Source of the DNA: Rheinheimera pleomorphica
GTDB lineage: Bacteria; Pseudomonadota; Gammaproteobacteria; Enterobacterales; Alteromonadaceae
DNA length: 64,000 nucleotides
Direction of reading: 5' to 3'
Assembly: GCF_011634895.1 (NCBI RefSeq)
Contig: NZ_SIRR01000008.1
Span: 62,001 to 126,000, forward strand
The notes under the pieces are model-generated. The model saw only the letters and a list, made by a program, of their open reading frames with translations. It had not been told where the DNA came from and made no database searches. Shown piece by piece: positions 32,074 to 41,139 of this stretch. The translations under genes were made by a program, and so were the position numbers. Position 1 is the stretch's first letter. Each line of letters begins with the position of its first letter.

Positions 32074-32531
32074 TGGCAGGAAGCAATATCAGTATTGACG
32101 CCGGCGGTGCAAACGCCATCGCCGATGTTATTACCCAGTTGGTGCAGCAAGGGCGGAACCTTAAACCGGCGCTGTCGCAGATAGGCGAATACCTGGTAGA
32201 GGCGACACAGGATCGCTTTCAGTTGGAAGTTGCGCCAGACGGCTCGCTGTGGGATCCGCTGGCACCGGAGACGACACGGCGCAAGAACGGCGATACCCGC
32301 ATTCTGCGCCAAAGCAGTACGCTGGTTGATACCATCCTTTACGATGTTAATGACGATCAGCTGCTGGTTGGCTCTAATATGGAATACGCGGCAACCCATC
32401 AGTTTGGCCGTGAAGACGATGGCATAGTAGCCCGCGAATGGCTGGGCCTTACCACCGGCCCCTGGAATGACGAAGTGGCGATTATGGATATTTTGTACGA
32501 CCATTTTAGTCAGGGTCTGCCAAATCGCTAA
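32073..32531 (+). CDS. Virion morphogenesis protein (Mu gpG-like)
   Basis: Encodes 152 residues. LKPALSQIGEYLVEATQDRF followed by APDGSLWDPLAPETTRRK and TLVDTILYDVNDDQLLVGSN, then YAATHQFG, is the signature of the phage virion morphogenesis/tail completion family. It acts at the head-tail junction. End of the first head module; a cargo gene follows. Confidence 0.93.
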   Translation: MAGSNISIDAGGANAIADVITQLVQQGRNLKPALSQIGEYLVEATQDRFQLEVAPDGSLWDPLAPETTRRKNGDTRILRQSSTLVDTILYDVNDDQLLVGSNMEYAATHQFGREDDGIVAREWLGLTTGPWNDEVAIMDILYDHFSQGLPNR

Positions 32532-32651
32532 AACGCGCTCAAATCGCTTGTAAGGCGTTTAATAGGCTTTTAAGCTACCAGTATTCGCACCAAGGCCCAT
32601 TAAACGTTTTTGGATTGATTTAAATGGGCTCAATTAAATGGAAAGTCTCGT

Positions 32652-33245
32652 ATGGAATTTGAAATTAGAGATCTTGTTGTTGCAGCCGCATCAGCTACTT
32701 TTACTTTGTTCGTGTCTTGGTTTGGCTCTTTCTTAACAACAACTAGCGAGAAGAGAAAATCATCTCAAACTCTAAATCATCAAATAGACTCACTAAATAC
32801 GGAAATGGCTGACCTCATTACTATGGTCAAGGTATTTAGCGATGCGGCTTCGAATGCCTTAGATGAAACCATTAAAAGCCAAAAGCCATCGCTGCTGTAT
32901 GTTCCGCCACTAGAAACGCCAATTTACTCGGAGTTTTTTAAAATAGTGCATATTCACTACCCAGAAATAAAGCGGCAAAATATTAGGCATTTTTATAACT
33001 ATGTTCGTGAAATTAATATTATTTCAGAAAGGTTTAGAAGCTACACACAATCAATGACTTTGGAATCCAGGGCTATTTTAGATGCTTATTATCTAAAAAT
33101 GTTTTGTTTTAGCTTGGAAGCTTTATACAGAAACTTAGAAAAAGACAGCTTCAAAGATGACATCGACTATCACCTGCAAAAAGAAGAGGCCGGATTGCAA
33201 TACCAGCAAGCGCTAGCCTCTCATTTTGTGAAGCCTGAAAGTTAG
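32652..33245 (+). CDS. Cargo cassette 2: membrane-anchored unknown protein
   Basis: Encodes 197 residues, with GGAAAG nine bases upstream of the ATG. One N-terminal membrane segment (AAASATFTLFVSWFGSFL, about 11-28), followed by a helical cytoplasmic part with NHQIDSLNTEMADLITMVKV and FFKIVHIHYPEIKRQNIRHF. Strongly AT-rich against both flanking head genes, and not part of the conserved head gene order. Such inserts usually serve the lysogen, for example superinfection exclusion. No known domain recognised. The upstream gap 32532-32651 holds an imperfect hairpin GCCCATT/AATGGGC but no gene. Confidence 0.75.
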   Translation: MEFEIRDLVVAAASATFTLFVSWFGSFLTTTSEKRKSSQTLNHQIDSLNTEMADLITMVKVFSDAASNALDETIKSQKPSLLYVPPLETPIYSEFFKIVHIHYPEIKRQNIRHFYNYVREINIISERFRSYTQSMTLESRAILDAYYLKMFCFSLEALYRNLEKDSFKDDIDYHLQKEEAGLQYQQALASHFVKPES

Positions 33246-33318
33246 CAAAACGCTTTAATCTACAACCCCTAACCTAATCCCCCACAATCAGCCCAGGCTA
33301 ATTACTTACCTGGGCTGA
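33242..33318 (+). repeat. Cassette-end repeat and start-codon hairpin (copy 2)
   Basis: TTAGCAAAACGCTTTAATC (33242-33260), identical to 24407-24425 and overlapping the stop region of the cargo gene. A C-rich stretch and a perfect 10-bp hairpin (33288-33297 and 33309-33318) follow; the hairpin ends one base before the ATG of the protease gene, which lacks a ribosome site. Confidence 0.75.
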
Positions 33319-33319
33319 C

Positions 33320-34459
33320 ATGTTTAAAACTTCCACCACCTCACTTGCTGTACTTACTGCCATAGCTCAGGCCAACCAGGCTTTGGGCATTGCCGTATTA
33401 AGCGAGCAGATCAACAACACGGACGACTGGGTGCAGTTGCTGCCAGATGGCGAGTTCAGCAGCATTGATGGCCGTCCGCATGATGTACCTGGTGGCAAGT
33501 GGAAAATGAACGCAGAAATAGCCGAGCGTTTAATCAGCCAGGTGCAGCTGCGCGCCAATGAACGGCCCATTGATTACGAGCACCAAACCCTAAAAGCTGC
33601 TGAAAACGGCAAGCCTGCCCCGGCAGCTGGCTGGTTTAAAGAAATGCAGTACCGCCCAGGCAAAGGGTTATTCGTTAAACCGTCCTGGGTAGCCGACGCT
33701 AAACAACGCATTATTAACCGCGAGTACCGCTACTTGTCTGCGGTATTTCCTTACGACAAAACCACCGGCGAGCCATTGGAAATCCGAATGGCGGCGCTAA
33801 CCAATTATCCCGGCCTGGACGGCATGCAAGCGCTGGCAAGTTTAGCCGCGCAGTTTGCCGCCCCTGGTAACAACTCCACCAACCCCAACCCAAGAGAGAA
33901 AGCCATGAATGAGCTGCTTAAACAGCTGCTTAGTCGGCTGGGTATTGTCATTGCAGACGGTGCCGAACCCACTGAGCAGAACATTAACGATGCCATAGCG
34001 GCGTTAAAAGCGATGGACGACGGCAAGGATAAAGTCGCGGCCTTAACTGCTGAAATCGCCAGCCTTAAAGCCGATACCGGCAACATCGACTTAACCAAGT
34101 TTGTGCCGGCTGCTACCTACCAGGCACTGCATGTTGAGCTGGCGGCATTAAAAGCCAATCACGATGTGTTGACAGTTGACCAGGTAATTGAGCAGGCCCA
34201 GGCCGAAGGTAAGCTGATTATTCCTGCCGAAATGGACTACCTGAAAAGCTTAGGCAAGCAAAGCCTGGCCGCACTTAAAGCAGCAGTAGATGCGCGCCCG
34301 GTAGTTGCCGCGTTAACGGGGAAACAGACAAAAGGAAAGGCCCCCGAAGACGCCGACAACACCACCGTGGCAGCCTTAACTGCCGACCAGAAAAACATCG
34401 CCGACCAGCTAGGTATCAGCTACGAAGACATGGCGAAAGACTTAGGAGTTAAACGCTAA
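33320..34459 (+). CDS. Head maturation protease/scaffold (Mu gpI-like)
   Basis: Encodes 379 residues. The N-terminal ~190 residues carry the Mu I protease pattern: DWVQLLPDGEFSSIDGRPHD, RPIDYEHQTLKAAENGKPAP with the catalytic His, and REYRYLSAVF plus ALTNYPGLDG. The remainder is a charged helical scaffold part. Cleaves scaffold and itself during capsid assembly. An internal ATG at 33905 begins the scaffold alone. Followed directly by the capsid gene (1-bp overlap). Confidence 0.93.
   Translation: MFKTSTTSLAVLTAIAQANQALGIAVLSEQINNTDDWVQLLPDGEFSSIDGRPHDVPGGKWKMNAEIAERLISQVQLRANERPIDYEHQTLKAAENGKPAPAAGWFKEMQYRPGKGLFVKPSWVADAKQRIINREYRYLSAVFPYDKTTGEPLEIRMAALTNYPGLDGMQALASLAAQFAAPGNNSTNPNPREKAMNELLKQLLSRLGIVIADGAEPTEQNINDAIAALKAMDDGKDKVAALTAEIASLKADTGNIDLTKFVPAATYQALHVELAALKANHDVLTVDQVIEQAQAEGKLIIPAEMDYLKSLGKQSLAALKAAVDARPVVAALTGKQTKGKAPEDADNTTVAALTADQKNIADQLGISYEDMAKDLGVKR
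33905..34459 (+). CDS. Nested in-frame scaffold protein (Mu Z-like)
   Basis: The ATG at 33905, in frame inside the protease gene, is preceded by AGAGAG and starts MNELLKQLLSRLGIVIADGA, exactly where the protease domain ends after a Asn/Pro/Thr linker. In Mu, scaffold gene Z is made the same way from gene I. Product 184 residues. Expression is inferred. Confidence 0.45.
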   Translation: MNELLKQLLSRLGIVIADGAEPTEQNINDAIAALKAMDDGKDKVAALTAEIASLKADTGNIDLTKFVPAATYQALHVELAALKANHDVLTVDQVIEQAQAEGKLIIPAEMDYLKSLGKQSLAALKAAVDARPVVAALTGKQTKGKAPEDADNTTVAALTADQKNIADQLGISYEDMAKDLGVKR

Positions 34460-35388
34460 TGGCCATTGTAAACAGCGCAACGCTAAACGCCCTGCGGGTA
34501 TCGTTCAGCAAAAAGTTCCAGGAAGGTGTCGCCCGCGCCCAGCCGCAGCTGACCGCTATTGCCACTGTGGTGCAAAGCTCGTCTAAGAGCAACACCTATG
34601 GCTGGCTGGGTCAGTTCCCTAAGTTTCGGGAATGGATTGGTGATCGTGTTCTTAATTCAATGAAAGAACATGCTTACGCCGTGACCAACAAAACCTTTGA
34701 AAGCACGGTAGCGGTACTACGTGACGACATTGAAGACGACAACGTTAGTGTATACGCGCCCATGATGGACGAAATGGGCTATGCCGCTGCGGTATTCCCG
34801 GACGAGCTGGCGTTCCCCTTGTTAAAGGCCGGTTTTACTACCCTGTGTTATGACGGCCAGAACTTCTTCGATACCGATCACCCGGTAAATGCCAACGTTG
34901 ATGGCAGCGGTGCTGATACCTCAGTGTCCAACGTGATCATTGATGGTGCCTATGTTGGCGAGCCTTGGTTTTTGCTTGATGTCAGCCGCTCATTAAAGCC
35001 GATCATCTTCCAGGAGCGCCGCAAGGCCCAGTTCAATGTGATGGATAACCCGGACGATGAAGCCGTGTTTATGAGTAACCAGTTCCGTTACGGCACAGAC
35101 ATGCGCTGCAACGTGGGTTATGGCTTCTGGCAAATGGCGGTAGGCGTTAAGAAAACGCTGGGTTACCAAACGGTATGGGATGCCATCAGCCTGATGAAAA
35201 GCTTTAAGGCTGACGGTGGCAGGCCACTGGGACTGGGCAAAGGCAAGTTGCTGTTAGTTGTGCCATCAAACATGGAGCAGCTGGCACTGCAACTAAAAGA
35301 ACGCGAGCACATTGACGACGGCAGCGGTACCACAGTGAGCAACGAGCTGCGCAATAAGTTCGACGTGCTTGTAGCTGACTTCCTGTAA
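34459..35388 (+). CDS. Major capsid protein (Mu gpT-like)
   Basis: Encodes 309 residues. TLNALRVSFSKKFQEGVARA at the N-terminus and WLGQFPKFREWIGDR with the later AVFPDELAFPLLKAGFTTLC and YDGQNFFDTDHPV are the conserved blocks of Mu-like major head subunits (HK97 fold). Same length as Mu gpT (305). Confidence 0.96.
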   Translation: MAIVNSATLNALRVSFSKKFQEGVARAQPQLTAIATVVQSSSKSNTYGWLGQFPKFREWIGDRVLNSMKEHAYAVTNKTFESTVAVLRDDIEDDNVSVYAPMMDEMGYAAAVFPDELAFPLLKAGFTTLCYDGQNFFDTDHPVNANVDGSGADTSVSNVIIDGAYVGEPWFLLDVSRSLKPIIFQERRKAQFNVMDNPDDEAVFMSNQFRYGTDMRCNVGYGFWQMAVGVKKTLGYQTVWDAISLMKSFKADGGRPLGLGKGKLLLVVPSNMEQLALQLKEREHIDDGSGTTVSNELRNKFDVLVADFL

Positions 35389-35449
35389 GCCGACTTAACC
35401 CCAACATTGCCGCTCTGGAGCTGTTAGCCAGGGCGAGCTGGAGAACCCC

Positions 35450-35917
35450 ATGTCAAAAGTATTAGTTATCTATGCGGTGGCGGCTCTGGCCGGCACGTTT
35501 CGCCGGGCCGGTACCGCCTTTACCACTGAGGGTACCGCTTTCCCGCAAGACCATTTCACTAAACAGCAGCTTGACGCCATCCATGCAGAGAAGCGCCTGT
35601 CTGTGCGTGAAATCGACGAAGCCGATCTGCCTGAAACAGTTGACACCCGACTGCTGGCAGCTGCAGCAGCAGGTAAAGCGGATGAAAAAGGCCAGGCGAA
35701 AAAAGGTGAAGACCACGCGCCGGCAGCTGAAACGCTGGAACAGGCATTTACCTGGTTAGACCCCAGCAACAAAGACCACTTTACCGCTGGTGGTGTGCCG
35801 CAACTGGATGCCTTAAGCCGTTTGCTGGGCCGCCCGGTAAAAGCGCCAGAGCGTGACGAAGCCTGGCAGGCGTTTGCTGCAAAACAAAACGCTAACCAAC
35901 AGCAAGGCGCCCAGTAA
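35450..35917 (+). CDS. HI1506/FluMu gp35-like structural protein
   Basis: Encodes 155 residues: an N-terminal RRAGTAFTTEGTAFPQDHFT block as in the FluMu/HI1506 family, an Ala/Lys-rich linker (70-95) and a C-terminal helical part, PQLDALSRLLGRPVKAPERD. Stands between capsid and gp36 as in Mu-like phages. The 60-bp gap before it holds a hairpin GCTCTGG/CCAGGGC (around 35412-35434). Confidence 0.85.
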   Translation: MSKVLVIYAVAALAGTFRRAGTAFTTEGTAFPQDHFTKQQLDAIHAEKRLSVREIDEADLPETVDTRLLAAAAAGKADEKGQAKKGEDHAPAAETLEQAFTWLDPSNKDHFTAGGVPQLDALSRLLGRPVKAPERDEAWQAFAAKQNANQQQGAQ

Positions 35918-36345
35918 TGCCTTACTGCACTGTTGCCGACATGATAAGCCGCTACGGCCAGCAGGACATGATCTTGCTGAGCTGGCGTGAGGGCGCAGCC
36001 GACGGCGAGATAAACCAGCCGGTTATCGAGCAGGCCATTGCCGACGCCACCGCTGAAATAAACGGTTATATCGGCGGGCGTTACGAGCTGCCCCTTAGCC
36101 TGGTACCGGACGTGTTAGTGCGCCACTGCTGCGACATCGCCCGCTACCTGATGAGTGGTGACCGTACACCGGAAACAGTGCAAAAGCGTTACGACAGTGT
36201 GATCAGCTACCTGGTGAAAGTCGGCAAAGGCGACTTGAGCTTGGGGCTGTCGCAAGGCAACCCAACCGAACCCAGCGAAACCATTGCCATGATCCAGGCT
36301 GACGGCCAGGTGTTTAACCGCAAAAACAGCAAAGGGTTTATTTAA
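35917..36345 (+). CDS. gp36-like head-tail connector (DUF1320)
   Basis: Encodes 142 residues. MPYCTVADMISRYGQQDMIL, AIADATAEINGYIGGRYELP and VLVRHCCDIARYLM are the DUF1320 blocks. Adaptor below the portal. Overlaps both neighbours by one base. Confidence 0.93.
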   Translation: MPYCTVADMISRYGQQDMILLSWREGAADGEINQPVIEQAIADATAEINGYIGGRYELPLSLVPDVLVRHCCDIARYLMSGDRTPETVQKRYDSVISYLVKVGKGDLSLGLSQGNPTEPSETIAMIQADGQVFNRKNSKGFI

Positions 36346-36767
36346 TGCTGGATATAGCAGAAGACTACCTGGCAACAGAGCAGCACCTGGACAACGTGCT
36401 GGCCAGTGTGACCGGTTTAAAAAAGGTGTACTGCAGTGCCGACATGGCCGAGGTGACCGACAAAACCCAGGTTACCCCTTGTGCCCATGTCATTTACCTG
36501 GGCGACAAGGTACCGGAAAGCGTCGCTGCCGGCAGCCTAACCCACGTAACGCAAACATGGATGGTCGTGCTGGCCGTAAGGCTAAGCCGCGACAGCAGCA
36601 AGGAAGCTGGCCAGTTACTGGCGCGTACCTTACGCGCCGTGCAAAACAGCAGTTACGTGCAAGGTATAGGCCCGTTAAACCGGGTTAACGCAACCGCCAG
36701 GCCGTTGTTAAAAGGCGGCTTTGGTTATTACCCCTTGGCTTTTGAAGTCAAATTCCGAGTTAAATAA
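36345..36767 (+). CDS. gp37-like tail terminator (DUF1834)
   Basis: Encodes 140 residues. VTPCAHVIYLGDKVPESVAA and TWMVVLAVRLSRD with KGGFGYYPLAFEVKFRVK at the end fit the gp37/tail-terminator group of Mu-like phages. It would cap the tail tube and join it to the head. Confidence 0.85.
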   Translation: MLDIAEDYLATEQHLDNVLASVTGLKKVYCSADMAEVTDKTQVTPCAHVIYLGDKVPESVAAGSLTHVTQTWMVVLAVRLSRDSSKEAGQLLARTLRAVQNSSYVQGIGPLNRVNATARPLLKGGFGYYPLAFEVKFRVK

Positions 36768-36781
36768 AAAGGAGATCGCCC

Positions 36782-37528
36782 ATGAGCGGTTTAATGTTAT
36801 CAGGCAACATCTTTATTGATCGTTTAACCGACACCGGTGAAAGCACGGGTTTAATCGGGCCGATCAACGTCACTCAATTAGCTATCAACACGCCCAGCAA
36901 TGAAGCCGTGCGTACCAGCCGTAAAAAAGCCAGCTATGGCCAGGCGCTGGACGTAGTTAAAACGGCACAACCTACCGAAGTCACTATTGCATTTGACGAC
37001 CAACCAGCTGAACTGTTAGCCATGGCGTTATTAGGTGACACAGCCGAAATTAACCAGGGCAGCGGTACCGCGCCCGATGAAGCTGTAACCCTGCCAGCGA
37101 ACGGGCGCTGGGCAAAACTGGCCCATAGCAACCTGGCTGAAATAGGCATTACCGGTGCCATTGTGTCGCCAGCTGGCCCGCTTGATGTAGCCGTAGATTT
37201 AGAAATTAACTACGCAGCTGGTTTAGTGCGCGCCAAAAAAGGCGGCGCGATGGAAGCTGGCGGCGCTATTACCTTAACCTACCAGTACAACGCCATCAGC
37301 GGCATTTCAGTTAAAGGCGGTCTGCGCCCGCAAATTCGTGCCCGCATCCTGGGCGATATGAAGAACCTGGCAACAGGCAAAAATGCCAAGCTCGATATCC
37401 CGGAAGCGTCACTGGCGCCAACTAACGCCGTCGACTTTATGGCGTCTGAGTTTGTTAGCACCACACTGGCCGGCAAAATTAAGCTGCTGGACGGTAAAGA
37501 CGCCCCGTTTGAATACCACGAACTGTAA
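36782..37528 (+). CDS. Tail tube protein of a non-contractile tail
   Basis: Encodes 248 residues with GGAG before the ATG. MSGLMLSGNIFIDRLTDTGE, the KKASYGQALDVVKTAQPTEV segment and the beta-rich VDLEINYAAGLVRAKKGGAM are typical of siphovirus-type tail tube proteins found in B3-like transposable phages. No sheath protein gene precedes it, so the tail is non-contractile. An intrinsic terminator follows. Confidence 0.82.
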   Translation: MSGLMLSGNIFIDRLTDTGESTGLIGPINVTQLAINTPSNEAVRTSRKKASYGQALDVVKTAQPTEVTIAFDDQPAELLAMALLGDTAEINQGSGTAPDEAVTLPANGRWAKLAHSNLAEIGITGAIVSPAGPLDVAVDLEINYAAGLVRAKKGGAMEAGGAITLTYQYNAISGISVKGGLRPQIRARILGDMKNLATGKNAKLDIPEASLAPTNAVDFMASEFVSTTLAGKIKLLDGKDAPFEYHEL

Positions 37529-37545
37529 GTAAAGCGTGACCAAAC

Positions 37546-37572
37546 AAGTGAGGCTGCCCGGCCTCACTTTTT
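37546..37572 (+). terminator. Intrinsic terminator between tail tube and tape measure
   Basis: Perfect 9-bp stem AAGTGAGGC/GCCTCACTT with 6-base loop, followed by a run of T (37568-37572). It would attenuate structural transcription after the abundant tube protein and before the tape measure, which is needed in few copies. Confidence 0.85.
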
Positions 37573-37596
37573 CCAAGCCCCGGAGCCGTTACCAGC

Positions 37597-40500
37597 ATGA
37601 GCAAAAACCTCGAACTAGCACTAAAAATAGCCGCAACCGTAACAGGTGATAAAGACCTGGCGCGGATGGCTGACGCCGTGCGAGATGTAGGTAAAGGCGC
37701 TGCTGAGGCTGACCCCAAGGCTGATGAACTTGCCAGTTCGCTGGACAAACTGAGCAACCAGCAAAAGCTGATTCAGGAATTACAGGCAACAAAACGTGAG
37801 TTTGCAGCACAGGAAATTGCCACCGCTGCGGTTGCCTCTAAGTTAGAGGCACTTAAAAAGGAAACTAACGACACAGGCAAACCCTTTGTTGAGCTTGCCA
37901 AAAATGTTGATAAGGCCGAACAACAGCTAAGCGAAATGCGCAAAGAGCTGGACGCTACGGCTAGTAACCAAAACCGCCTGCAGGCTGAGTTAAAAGAAAC
38001 CGGTATCGACACCCGCCAACTGGGTGCCGAGAAAAAGCGCCTGCAAACAGATTTAAAGAAAACCGCAGCCGAAGCACAAAAGCTAGGTAAAGAGTATTTG
38101 GCCGCTAATGGCCGGCAGGGTGCTTTTGGTGCTGGCGTTGCCAGTGTAACGGGCCGGCTGGTGGCACTGGCCGGTACTTATCTTGGCTTAAACCAGCTTG
38201 TAACGACCATTAAAAGCATCTTCAACACAGGCAGCCAGTTTGAAAAGTTAGGCGTGCAGTTTAACGCGCTAATGGGCAGCCTGGAGGGCGGCCAACAGGC
38301 CACAGCCTGGGTAAAGGAGTTCGCCAAGGACACCCCTTTACAGCTGGAAGAAGTTAGCAAAGCTTTTGTGCGCTTAAAGGCGTTTGGCATTGATCCGATG
38401 GATGGCACCTTACAGGCCATTACCGACCAGGCATTTAAGTTAGGCGGTGGCTTTCAGGAAGTCGAGGGCATTTCATTGGCCCTTGGCCAAGCCTGGGCAA
38501 AGCAGAAATTGCAGGGAGAGGAAATCCTGCAGCTGGTAGAACGTGGCGTACCAGTATGGGATCTGCTGGCTAAAGTTACCGGCAAAAACACTGCCGAACT
38601 GCAAAAGATGTCTGAGCAGGGCAAAATAGGCCGCGACGTAATAAAGCAGCTGATTGACGAAATGGGCAGTGGCGCACAGGGCGCAGCAGCGGCCAACATG
38701 TCACTGCTATCTGGCCTTATCTCAAATGCCAAAGATAACCTGGCACAGTTTTATAATCTGATCGCCACGTCTGGCTCTATGGATTGGCTAAAAGGCCAGT
38801 TAGAAGATCTAAACCGCAACTTTGAGCAGATGGCCGCTGACGGCACGTTGCAGCAGTGGGCCAAAGACATCAGCGACACCATTGTGTCTATTGGTGAGGG
38901 CATTAAAACCACCGCCAAAACCCTGTATGACTTTAAAGAGGTTATCGGTGTTGTTGCAGCAGCCTGGGCGACACTTAAGGTTGGCAGCTTTTTTCTTAAT
39001 CTGATTGATGGCTCACGTAAAGCCGGCGTAGCTTTGCTGTCGCTGGTGGGTATACAAAAAACCGTAGACGCAGCCAATGCCAGCAACGCCCTGAGCATTG
39101 CTGACCTTACCGGCAAAATTCGTGGTGGCATTACGGCTACCGGCAACTGGGTTAAAAGCCTAACCGGCCTTGGCGGCCTGCTGGCAAAAGGTGGAATATT
39201 TGCTGGTGTTGCCTATGGCGTGTTTCAGATTGGCAGCCTGGCCAAAGCGCTGTGGGATTACAAAGATGCAGTTGATGAACTAAAAGTTAGTAAAGACGGG
39301 CTGGCCGACCAGGAAGCGCGGTGGACAGCTGAGATTGAGCGCATAAATATCGCGCTGGGTACCAACTACCAAACCCGCAAGGAAGTACTGCAAGCTGTTG
39401 ACGATGGCATCTTGTCATATAACGCCGAGGCACAGGCTTACCAGCTGGCCACAAATGCGGTTAAGCAGAAAACCGAAGCCTTGATAGGGCACGGCTACCA
39501 GCTGGAAAGCAACACCGGCAAAATATCTGAACTTGAAGAAGCCTACAAAACCCTTGGTATTGTATCCACTAAAAGCCTGCAAGATAGCGCAGAACAATCC
39601 CGTATTGCCTACGAAACTATTGCTGCCGGCAATGAGCCCATCGAGCAACAACGCGCTGCATTCTTAAAATACGCCGAAGCTGCTGCTAAAGCTGCTGCTG
39701 CCTCTGGTGAAAGTGTACCTAATTATGTTGCCGAGCAAGCTGCCGCCCTTGGTCTTAAAACCGAGCTGGACAAGCTAACCGGCCAAAAAGCTAAAGCGGC
39801 AGATGTAACCAAGTTGCAGGCCGACGCTTACGGCAACATGCGTAACGACCTTAGCAAAACACAGCAGTCGATACAGGAATATAAAGACGTACTGGACAGC
39901 TCGACCGCCAGCAGCGAAGAAAAGCAGGCCGCAGCCGAGGCATTAGCAAAAGCTGAGACAAAACTAACAGCACATACCACCGCCCTAAATGAGGTTAAAC
40001 AGCTGGAGTTAGCTACCTTCGCCCAGCTGCAGCAAAAGTACGAAGAGTACACCCGGCAAATGGAACAGCTGGACGAGCTTTACCGCACTAATGGCATTTC
40101 AGCTGCTGAGTATTTGCGCCAGAAAGACCGTTATGTGCAAGTGTTGAATATCATCAAACCCATGCTGGCCGGCTTAAAAGATGGCGAGCAGGAGTTGCAG
40201 CAGCAGACTGACTTTAGCAATAAAAGCCTGGCTGAACAGCAAAGCATACTTGAGGGGTTATCGGGTACGACCGGTAAGGCAGTGCAGTACATTAGTCTGC
40301 TTGCACAGGCCCAGCAGGCCCTGAGCACAGAGTTCAATTTAACCGACAAATCAACAAACGAGCTATCAGCCCGCGTTAAAGAGTTAAACGGCTTTATTGC
40401 TCAAAATAACCGGGTAACCAATATCTGGTGGACGGACTTAGCCAGGGCCAGTAATGCCGCCTTCACCCGTGAACGGCAAATCATCACTGAAACTATGCTG

Positions 40501-41139
40501 ATCCGCAAATACACAGAGCAGCTAAACAGCAGCTCAGTATCACTACGCGATGTTGCGCGTATTTCTCAGGCCATGAAATTGCAATTTCGTGAACTGGGCG
40601 AAAGCGAACTGGCCCCGTTACGTAACGCCATTAGCGATGCCGAGCGCCGCATTATGTCACTACGTGACGGTTTACAGGGTACGTTCCGCAGCTTACAAGA
40701 CGAGTTAGACCGGTTACAGGATAACCAGGCTGCTATTGAAAAACGCAACTACGACGCCCAGCTGGCCGAGCTGAACAGCAAGCTAAAGGAAGCACAAACC
40801 GCTGGTGATAAGGAAGCGGTAAACGCAGCCCGCCAGTCGCTTGCACTGGCCAAAGAAATCTACGCCATTAAGCAGGCCCAGCTTAAAGAAGAGCAAGCCA
40901 CTCGGCAGCCGGTGAGCAACAACGACCCCGTTACCAATGCACCAACACCAAGGCAGCAAACACGCCAGCCAATCCAGACTACCCAGCCAGCTACAACCGG
41001 CACAAGTGTTACAAGTGGCAGCAACACCGTGCGCCTGGAGCTGGTGTTACCTGGTCGCAGCTTTAACGCAAGCATGGCCAGAACAGATGCCGCCAGCCTG
41101 CTGGCCGAAATTGAACGCGCAGCGAGTACATCAATATGA
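37597..41139 (+). CDS. Tape measure protein
   Basis: Encodes 1180 residues, the longest gene of the phage. A coiled-coil start (50-180, with QAELKETGIDTRQLGAEKKR) is followed by the tape-measure domain (FEKLGVQFNALMGSLEGGQQ; QGEEILQLVERGVPVWDLLA), hydrophobic segments near 455-475 and 525-550, and long Ala-rich helices. The C-terminal ~80 residues are Thr/Gln/Pro-rich. By the usual ~0.15 nm per residue it predicts a tail of about 170-180 nm. The two frameshift-linked chaperone genes usually found before it are not present. Confidence 0.95.
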   Translation: MSKNLELALKIAATVTGDKDLARMADAVRDVGKGAAEADPKADELASSLDKLSNQQKLIQELQATKREFAAQEIATAAVASKLEALKKETNDTGKPFVELAKNVDKAEQQLSEMRKELDATASNQNRLQAELKETGIDTRQLGAEKKRLQTDLKKTAAEAQKLGKEYLAANGRQGAFGAGVASVTGRLVALAGTYLGLNQLVTTIKSIFNTGSQFEKLGVQFNALMGSLEGGQQATAWVKEFAKDTPLQLEEVSKAFVRLKAFGIDPMDGTLQAITDQAFKLGGGFQEVEGISLALGQAWAKQKLQGEEILQLVERGVPVWDLLAKVTGKNTAELQKMSEQGKIGRDVIKQLIDEMGSGAQGAAAANMSLLSGLISNAKDNLAQFYNLIATSGSMDWLKGQLEDLNRNFEQMAADGTLQQWAKDISDTIVSIGEGIKTTAKTLYDFKEVIGVVAAAWATLKVGSFFLNLIDGSRKAGVALLSLVGIQKTVDAANASNALSIADLTGKIRGGITATGNWVKSLTGLGGLLAKGGIFAGVAYGVFQIGSLAKALWDYKDAVDELKVSKDGLADQEARWTAEIERINIALGTNYQTRKEVLQAVDDGILSYNAEAQAYQLATNAVKQKTEALIGHGYQLESNTGKISELEEAYKTLGIVSTKSLQDSAEQSRIAYETIAAGNEPIEQQRAAFLKYAEAAAKAAAASGESVPNYVAEQAAALGLKTELDKLTGQKAKAADVTKLQADAYGNMRNDLSKTQQSIQEYKDVLDSSTASSEEKQAAAEALAKAETKLTAHTTALNEVKQLELATFAQLQQKYEEYTRQMEQLDELYRTNGISAAEYLRQKDRYVQVLNIIKPMLAGLKDGEQELQQQTDFSNKSLAEQQSILEGLSGTTGKAVQYISLLAQAQQALSTEFNLTDKSTNELSARVKELNGFIAQNNRVTNIWWTDLARASNAAFTRERQIITETMLIRKYTEQLNSSSVSLRDVARISQAMKLQFRELGESELAPLRNAISDAERRIMSLRDGLQGTFRSLQDELDRLQDNQAAIEKRNYDAQLAELNSKLKEAQTAGDKEAVNAARQSLALAKEIYAIKQAQLKEEQATRQPVSNNDPVTNAPTPRQQTRQPIQTTQPATTGTSVTSGSNTVRLELVLPGRSFNASMARTDAASLLAEIERAASTSI

